A DNA stretch of 64,000 bases from assembly GCA_036186865.1 (NCBI GenBank), contig AP025075.1, forward strand, positions 17,074,019-17,138,018, written 5' to 3'. This document shows, in pieces, positions 57,781 to 64,000 of the stretch. Positions within the stretch are counted from its first letter, which is position 1. Each line of letters opens with the position of its first letter. The notes beneath the pieces were generated by a model. That model was not told where the DNA came from and searched no databases. It saw nothing but the letters and a program-made list of their open reading frames with translations. The position numbers and the translations under genes are program-made. The DNA is from Eustoma russellianum (lineage: Eukaryota; Streptophyta; Magnoliopsida; Gentianales; Gentianaceae).

Positions 57781-58666
57781 GTATGTGTTATGGCCCGCAC
57801 ACTCCGTAGGTTAATAAAAAGGCCAAGAAGGAATTAAACGGAGTTTAATGATAGTCAACGGGAATTAATAACGGTCAACCATAACTAAATACGAATTAAA
57901 TAATAGGATTAATGATAATTAAATGAAGGGATAAATATTAGAAATTAATTGTATTTAATTTAGAATTAAATAATTAGATTTATCCTTTAAAATAAAAAGA
58001 TAATAGATATAATTTAGAAACACCAAACTTTTCCCCTTTCCATATAAAAACTGACAGAACGTCAGTTTTCTCATTACGCAGAGAAAACCGACGCTCTCTC
58101 CATCCCATAGGCGGTTCTTGGCACCTTTGAAACCCTAGGAGAAGAACCCCTCCGAGAAGCAATCCGTTCCTCGTTTGTTCTTCAAATCTACTTCGAGTAA
58201 TCAAAGGCAAGTAATCTACTTATAAGTTTTTACGATTTGTGAAAGAGAAATGGCCTATTTTGATATCAATTTGGATCACCATGCAGTAATTTCTCTATGT
58301 GAATCTATTTGTGAGATCTATGTGTTTTGGTTTGAGATTTGGCCATTATATGTTGAAATCTTGTTCGTTGATTGTTGTTTATATGAGATCATGTAAATCA
58401 CAATCCCTTGAACCCTACTTTGTTGATAATGGTGGTTGAAGGGAGGGGAGAGTGAAAAGATTTGATCTTTGGGTTGATTTGATAAGTACTTTGAGTGGTA
58501 GGCTTGAATCCGTGAATCGTATGCTAAAGATGTTGTCTTGGGTGATTTTAGGATGGATTGATAGTGGGAAATAGGCTTGGAATGGTTTTGAAGGAAGTTG
58601 GGGTCGAATTGGGGATTATTTCTGCAGTTTCTGCAGAAAATTGCAGAATGGTGTTCTGGAACGGGG

Positions 58667-58899
58667 ACGTCGATCGATCGACGTCAGGGTATGACGTACG
58701 TCGATCGATCGACGTATAGCAAGTGAGGGTATGACGTGCCTCAGAAGGACGTAGATCGATCGACGTAGGATGAGTGAGAGTTCGACGTGCCTCAGATAGA
58801 CGTCAATCGATCGACGTAGATTGAGTGAGAGATCGACGTGCCTCAGATGGACGTCGATCGATCGACGTCAGGGTACGACGTACGTCGATCGATCGACGT
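58667..58899 (+). repeat. six 18-bp palindromes in the Tekay-2 LTR
   Basis: Starts at 58667, 58698, 58749, 58800, 58851 and 58882. Four are perfect ACGTCGATCGATCGACGT; two (58749 and 58800) have one or two changes in the left arm. Spacings are 31, 51, 51, 51 and 31 bp. Confidence 0.95.
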
Positions 58900-59396
58900 C
58901 AGGGTATGACGTCAACCAGTTTTGTGGGATAGCAAGGGAAGAAAGAGGGAAGCTAGGGGATCCTTTGGGTGACCTTAGGGACTTCTTAGGACCTGATTAT
59001 GACTAGTCTAAGTCTTGGGAACATGACTTAAGATGGTGAATCAAGTTTGGAGAATTTTGAAGGGTATTCGAATCGGAGTTCAACGTGGATGACTTAGAAG
59101 GGTTAGGAGATGAACGTACGAGGTGATTGAGAGTTCAATGATGGATGGTTAGGGATACTTGCCTTAGGTTGTAAACCCTAGAATCAAGACTAAGGGTTGA
59201 CGAGAGGGTTGAAGCCTACAGTTATAATGTGTAAGTTAGTGAAAGCTTGTGTGTTACTTATACTTGCGCATGTGCACATGAACTACTTATGTGAACGAGA
59301 AGTAAGAATGAAGTAAGGAGTCTTGCACCATGGCACGTGCATTGCATAAGGTTTTTGAAAAGAGAGGTGCTTCGGCACTGATTTGCGAAGGTGACC

Positions 59397-59674
59397 TACA
59401 GTGTTAACCGGGATGGAAATTTAAGCCGGGGTGCACTGTAGGGCACAAAAGACTGTAACGTTAACCGGGATGGAAATATAAGCCGGGGTGCGTTACAGGG
59501 TATAAAGTCCTCTACAATGTTAATCGGGATGGAAATTTAAGCCGAGGTGCATTGTAGAGTTTTACGAGAGCTGTGATGTTAATCGGGATGGAAATATAAG
59601 CCGAGGTGCATCACAGAGCATACGAGCTTGTAACGTTAACCGGGATGGAAATATAAGCCGGGGTGCGTTACAAG
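59397..59674 (+). repeat. five tandem covarying hairpin units in the Tekay-2 LTR
   Basis: Units 59397-59440, 59453-59498, 59510-59559, 59571-59616 and 59627-59674. All share the core TTAA-YCGG-GATGGAAATWTAAG-CCGR-GGTG, enclosed by outer arms that differ per unit but are always perfectly complementary within a unit. Confidence 0.95.
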
Positions 59675-59872
59675 GAAATGAGTTAGGAACCGGACATTGT
59701 GTCATGCATTGCATTGATTTGAAAGAAATGGCTCATGCATATGTGATTGTGTAGCGTAGTGCATTATTTGACATGCATCACGAGAGTCGTTGTGGTATGC
59801 GTGTTTATGTTATTTGATCGACATTGAATTACTTGCTAGCGTTTTCGCTAAGGGTACTACTCTTATTGTGCA

Positions 59873-59938
59873 GATGAGCCTAGCTATGACATGATTTTCA
59901 TTGAAGACGAGGGCGAGTGGGCTGAGTGGGATGCTTAG
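59873..59938 (+). other. short acidic reading frame in the Tekay-2 LTR
   Basis: After an acceptor-like TTGTGCAG the frame reads DEPSYDMIFIEDEGEWAEW and stops two codons later. A matching frame occurs at the same place in the Tekay-1 LTR (5069-5137, minus). Translation is unproven. Confidence 0.35.
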
Positions 59939-60216
59939 AGTGCCTAATGGCGAATAGTCGAGACAGATGTTGTTTATTTCAGTTATTTCATTTGTTTGAA
60001 GATGTGCGTTGGTGAACATCATGACTAGTTGTTGGGATTTTAGTATTCTTGGTGTACGAGTTGACGGTTGACATTCGTTAGATACATGTTTCCGCTTTTA
60101 CTTTCGTACGTCACTGATGATGTGTACACGAGAGATGAGACGTCTTGTAGTCTTCTCAGTAAGCTACGACGGGTGCACCGGTTTGGATTCTGCTGTCCGG
60201 GTCGGGGCGCTACAGG

Positions 60217-60228
60217 TGGTATCAGAGA
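60217..60228 (+). other. primer-binding site of Tekay-2
   Basis: TGGTATCAGAGA lies two bases after the LTR end. It matches the initiator-Met primer site with the last base changed (the usual site reads TGGTATCAGAGC). Confidence 0.85.
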
Positions 60229-60488
60229 CTAGGCTTCAGATCTACCTCGGAGACCTAGGTTATGACATGTAGAGTTTTAAGTTATGATCTTCACTTTGAG
60301 TTGATCTTTGGATTTAAGTATACAATTTCAGATTTAAGCTTGATCTGGGACGGGTGTGTGTACGAGCGCGATTAGTGAAATCAAATAGATGTAATCGTTT
60401 TAACCTATGAACTACGCCTTGTACCCCTTTATGGATTACACGTTTTATTTTAGAACTGCTCGACACTAATGACGTGATCTTGCAGAAA

Positions 60489-61580
60489 ATGCCTCCCAGA
60501 AGAGACAATCAAGGAAACGGTGGCAATGGGAACAATGACCCTCCACCACCGCCACCTCCTGTTTTGGTTCCCCAAGCACTAATTGACGCTATCACAGTGA
60601 TAGCTCAAGGAGTTGCTCAGCAGCAGCAACAACCGCAGCAACCTCCGCCACCACCGCCACAGCACGGCATAAGGTACTATATTGGGGAAATGCGAAAGAT
60701 GCATGCCCCAAACTTTGAAGGGACAACTGACCCAGAGGTGGCTGGGTTTTGGCTGGACGAAGTAGAGAAATGCTTCAGGCTTGTGCAAGTGCCTGAAGAA
60801 CACAAAGTGGATGTGGCCACGCCTTTTCTGACTGGCAGAGCGAATGCATGGTGGAACGGCATTCTGCCCAAGATGACTCCTCCCATCCAGTGGAGTCAGT
60901 TTGTGAAGGCCTATAAAGACTACTACGTGCCTGAGACTGCCGTTCTGGAGAAGATGAGGCAGTTTGACAGATTTGAGCAAGGGAGGATGACTATTTCTGA
61001 CTATGCGGACAGGTTCCACGCCTTGGGCAAGTTCACACCCTTGGTTTTAGAAAACAACAGAATGAAAATGCTGAAATTCGAAGAAGGGTTGAATCCCCGC
61101 ATACGGACTGCAATAGCGGGGTCGAGCTTGAAGACTTTTGAGGAGATGCTGGACGCATGTTACCGAGTGGAGAGTGACATGCGTAGGTCACAGCTGAGAG
61201 AGGCCCGAGAGGAGACGAGCAAGAGGCCAAGAGTAGAATCAAGCGGAAGTAGACCCGGACGTTGGGTCAAGATCCCCAGAAAGGGGCAAGCGGGGCCAGC
61301 TCAAAGGGCACCGCAACAGAACCAGCAGAATAGCCAAGCACCTGCAGAGTGCCCACACTGCCAGAAAAGACATGTGGGCGAATGTTGGAAAGTTAGCGGT
61401 GCATGTTTTAAGTGTGGAAAGACGGGCCATAGAATCAGAGATTGTCCCGAGTGGAATCCTAAACCACAAGCCGGGGCAGGGCCAGCCCAACAGCAGAAAG
61501 GTAGGCCCAATGCGAGAGTTCACGCGATGACGGACGCTGAGGTCCAGGAGGATGCAAACGTCGTGACAGGTATGACTTAA
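60489..61580 (+). CDS. Gag of Tekay-2
   Basis: Starts MPPRRDNQ, preferred over the upstream in-frame ATG at 60474 because Tekay-1 gag also starts MPPRR. A Pro/Gln-rich N terminus (residues 18-55) is followed by the capsid domain (about 65-245, with NAWWNGILPKM and YYVPETAVLEKMRQF). Next come a basic linker and two cysteine-rich elements near 290-325, including the CCHC knuckle CFKCGKTGHRIRDC. About 363 residues from this start, ending GMT before TAA. Gag proteins build the cytoplasmic particle and package the RNA. The last few codons may instead be intron if the 61570-61677 segment is spliced, fusing gag in frame to protease. Confidence 0.92.
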   Translation: MPPRRDNQGNGGNGNNDPPPPPPPVLVPQALIDAITVIAQGVAQQQQQPQQPPPPPPQHGIRYYIGEMRKMHAPNFEGTTDPEVAGFWLDEVEKCFRLVQVPEEHKVDVATPFLTGRANAWWNGILPKMTPPIQWSQFVKAYKDYYVPETAVLEKMRQFDRFEQGRMTISDYADRFHALGKFTPLVLENNRMKMLKFEEGLNPRIRTAIAGSSLKTFEEMLDACYRVESDMRRSQLREAREETSKRPRVESSGSRPGRWVKIPRKGQAGPAQRAPQQNQQNSQAPAECPHCQKRHVGECWKVSGACFKCGKTGHRIRDCPEWNPKPQAGAGPAQQQKGRPNARVHAMTDAEVQEDANVVTGMT

Positions 61581-61677
61581 GTTTAATAATAGCAGTCTAA
61601 GTTGAATTTTTAGCCTTTTAAGTTGATGATTCAATATGCTTCATATGAGACCTTTATGCGCTGCACTTTCCTGTTAG
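61570..61677 (+). other. possible intron between gag and pol of Tekay-2
   Basis: 108 bp from ACAG|GTATGA to TTTCCTGTTAG|GTGTG. It is AT-rich, contains several in-frame stops, and ends in a pyrimidine-rich tract. Removing it keeps the frame and joins the gag end to the start of the protease with no residue lost relative to family expectation. Confidence 0.55.
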
Positions 61678-64000
61678 GTGTGATTCTAGTTAACCAAGTA
61701 CCTGCCAACGTGTTGTTTGATAGCGGGGCTAGCCACTCTTTTATCTCTAAGAGGTTCGCCAAGGAGCTCGACCGTTTACCTGAATGGCTTGAGAACCCAT
61801 TTAGGGTGCAAGCAGCGGGCGAGCAAGTACTGGTTTCTCACCACCAGTACAAAGACTGTGAGTTGGTGTTAGACGGAAAATTATTTTCAGTTACACTAGT
61901 CCCGATTCCGATGAGGGATTTTGATGTAATATTAGGCATGGATTGGCTGACCAAGAATCATGCCAATATTGACTGCAAACTCAAGCAGGTGACCGTTAAG
62001 GACCCCGATATGAATGAAATAACGGTCCAAGGAAACGTCAAAATAACCAAGGCTCCAAAGAAGATATACATGACGGCGATCAAGGCCTTTAAGGCTTTAC
62101 AGAAAGGAGCAGAGGGGTTTATAGTATATGCTCTAGATGCGAAGCAGGAGGGTACCTCTATGGATCAGATTCCGGTAATCAATGAATTTAAGGACGTATT
62201 TCCGGACGACCTACCGGGAGTACCACCAACGAGAGAAGTGGAGTTCGAAATCAACTTGATCCCTGGAGCAGAGCCTATATCTAAGGCACCTTATAGAATG
62301 GCTCCAGCTGAACTTAAGGAGCTAAAGGGGCAACTTCAGGAGTTGCTGGACAAGAAGTTAATTCGCCCCAGTGTATCACCTTGGGGAGCTCCGGTTTTAT
62401 TCGTAAAGAAGAAGGATGGCAGCATGAGGTTATGCATCGACTATCGGGAGTTGAACAAGATCACCATTAAGAATAAATATCCTCTACCAAGGTCGAGGAT
62501 CTATTTGATCAGCTAAAGGGAGCTAGATGGTTTTCAAAGATCGACCTCCGTCAAGGATACCATCAGTTGCTTGTGAAAGCCGGAGACGTACCTAAAACGG
62601 CTTTTCGGACTCGATACGGGCATTATGAATTCTTAGTGATGCCTTTTGGACTAACTAATGCCCCAGCAGCTTTCATGGATTTGATGAACACCGTATTCCG
62701 AGAACAGTTAGACCAATTTGTAGTAGTGTTCATCGATGACATCTTGGTCTATTCCCCCGACGAACAAGCTCATGCTGAACATTTAAGGGTGGTGTTGCAA
62801 ATTCTGAGGCAACAAAGGCTCTATGCCAAATTCAGCAAGTGTGAATTTTGGCTAAGAAGTGTAGCCTTCCTTGGTCACGTGATTTCCGAAGATGGGATCT
62901 CTGTGGATCCCAAGAAGATAGTTGCAATCACTGAATGGCCAAGACCCACAAATGTGACCGAAGTCAGAAGCTTCCTAGGCTTGGCAGGCTACTATAGGAA
63001 GTTTGTTGAGGGATTCTCAACGATAGCAGTACCATTGAGTCGACTTACTCAGAAGAAGACTAAATTCGAATGGACTGCTGAATGCGAGCAGAGCTTTACA
63101 GAGCTCAAGAAGAGATTGACCACAGCCCCGGTGCTGGCACAACCTTCCGGTACCGACGGTTTCGTGATCTATAGTGACGCGTCCAAGAAAGGACTAGGTT
63201 GTGTCTTGATGCAAAACGAACGAGTCATATCGTACGCGTCAAGACAACTGAAACCATATGAGCAGAACTATCCGACGCATGACTTGGAGCTCGCAGCTGT
63301 GGTATTCGCTCTTAAGATCTGGAGACACTACCTATATGGGGAGAAATGTGCCGTGTTCACGGATCATAAGAGTTTGAAATACCTATTCTCACAGAAGGAA
63401 TTGAATATGAGGCAAAGGAGATGGTTAGAGTTACTCAAGGACTATGACTTGACCATCAACTACCATCCGGGCAAAGCCAACAGAGTGGCGGACGCATTGA
63501 GCAGAAAGTCTAGCCACGCAAGACAGTCTCCATTGGAAAGAGAGATTGAAGAGTTTGACCTGGAATTGGTGGATTCAGTGGCAAATGTCCTCACAGCTTT
63601 GTCTATCAGCCCAGACTTGGTAGACCGAATCAAAGAGGCACAGTATGAGGACCCGACACTGAAAGAGATCCGCGACAAATTATCCACGGGACCGGTAAAG
63701 GATTTCCAGATGCGAGAAGATGGGAGTCTATGGTTCCAGAATCGGTTATGCGTACCAAGTAAAGACGAGCTCCGAACAGAATTGCTCCGAGAAGCGCATA
63801 ACTCAAGAATGTCCATCCATCCCGGGAGCACAAAGATGTACAAAGACCTTAAAAGAAACTATTGGTGGATGGGGATGAAAAGATCAATTGCGACACATGT
63901 CGAAAGGTGTTTGGTATGCCAACAAGTCAAGGCTGAACATCAACGACCTGGTGGCTTGATGATGCCACTAGAGATTCCAGAATGGAAATGGGAGCACGTG
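61678..64000 (+). pseudogene. pol of Tekay-2 (PR-RT-RH-INT, one frameshift, partial)
   Basis: Aspartic protease with FDSGASHSF near 61720, then EFKDVFPDDLPGVPP (near 62190) and the RT N terminus. At about 62490-62495 one base is missing (KYPLPR then out of frame). After that a second frame is open to the window end: RT with FIDDILVYSPDE near 62740, RNase H with YSDASKKGLG (near 63175) and TDHKSLKYL (near 63365), and the integrase zinc-binding domain with HPGSTKMY and CLVCQQVKAEHQRPGG near 63900. All key catalytic motifs seen are preserved. The integrase core and chromodomain would lie beyond the edge. Apart from the gag/pol segment, this deletion is the only damage I see. Confidence 0.9.

Larger units (their letters stand above)
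57786..60214 (+). repeat. 5' LTR of Tekay-2 (2,429 bp)
   Basis: Starts TGTTATGGCC and ends GGGGCGCTACA directly before the primer site. Contains six ACGTCGATCGATCGACGT-type palindromes (58667-58899), five tandem hairpins (59397-59674), a short acidic frame (59873-59938) and the conserved Tekay end block near 60145-60175. Confidence 0.92.
57786..64000 (+). mobile_element. Tekay-2: nearly intact Ty3/gypsy chromovirus (runs off the right edge)
   Basis: A 2,429-bp 5' LTR (57786-60214), an initiator-Met primer site, an intact gag (60489 on) and pol from protease through the integrase zinc domain to the window end. The lesions or breaks I can see are a stop-containing 108-bp segment between gag and pol that looks like an intron, and a one-base deletion in RT. 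The immediate left flank GTATG is also the target duplication of Copia-3. The right end is not in the window, so age and second LTR cannot be judged. Confidence 0.93.

Noticed and set aside
58821..59006. 61-codon ORF rich in Arg/Asp/Ser
   Set aside because: Created by the palindrome array in the Tekay-2 LTR; the frame is not kept between units.
59397..59674. CRISPR-like pattern (conserved core of about 30 bp with variable intervals)
   Set aside because: The variable parts are the complementary arms of hairpins, not unrelated spacers, and it lies in a plant LTR retrotransposon.

Overview
The window is repeat-rich nuclear DNA from a flowering plant, probably a eudicot. The evidence is spliceosomal introns with AT-rich sequence, plant-type LTR retrotransposons (Tekay chromoviruses and several Copia families), TTG-tailed SINE-like repeats, a Mutator-like element, and one host gene matching Arabidopsis KETCH1 (importin-5/karyopherin beta-3) along its whole length. 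No species can be named from the sequence.

Layout. 1-6972: decayed Tekay (Ty3/gypsy chromovirus) on the minus strand, left LTR cut by the window edge. 6973-8656: intergenic, with a SINE-like remnant. 8657-14553: broken Copia element (Copia-1, minus) containing a 10-base assembly gap. 14743-43174: KETCH1-like gene, 20 exons, 1,115 codons, fully open once spliced. Its introns hold a gypsy fragment (intron 2), a Pack-MULE with a captured host-gene fragment and a nested gag-only LTR element (intron 7), an intact and very young Copia (Copia-2, intron 17) and SINE-like copies (introns 11 and 19). 43175-48364: 3' flank, with a doubtful minus-strand gene end, two abutting tandem duplications, a LINE 3' end and another SINE-like copy. 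48370-51511: 3.1-kb solo Tekay LTR with target-site duplications. 51746-57780: full-length but broken Copia (Copia-3, plus). 57786-64000: nearly intact Tekay (Tekay-2, plus) running off the right edge.

How it works together. The only convincing intact host gene is the importin. About 25 kb of its 28.4 kb is intron, and its three LTR-element insertions all lie antisense to it. The rest is layered transposon history that can be ordered by nesting and by target-site duplications.

Most interesting structure. (1) The Tekay-2 LTR has five tandem hairpins whose stem sequences differ from unit to unit while complementarity is kept, including a covarying inner stem; weaker hairpin arrays occur in the other two Tekay LTR families. 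(2) An 18-bp palindrome, ACGTCGATCGATCGACGT, is shared by the LTRs of the neighbouring Copia-3 and Tekay-2, elements of different superfamilies. (3) Tekay-2 has a 108-nt, splice-site-bounded, stop-containing segment exactly between gag and pol. (4) The Pack-MULE carries what looks like exon 1 of a mitochondrial calcium uniporter gene, ending at a splice donor. (5) The gag-only LTR element has a second, unrecognised 331-codon ORF joined to gag by an ATGA overlap. All coordinates were derived by eye.
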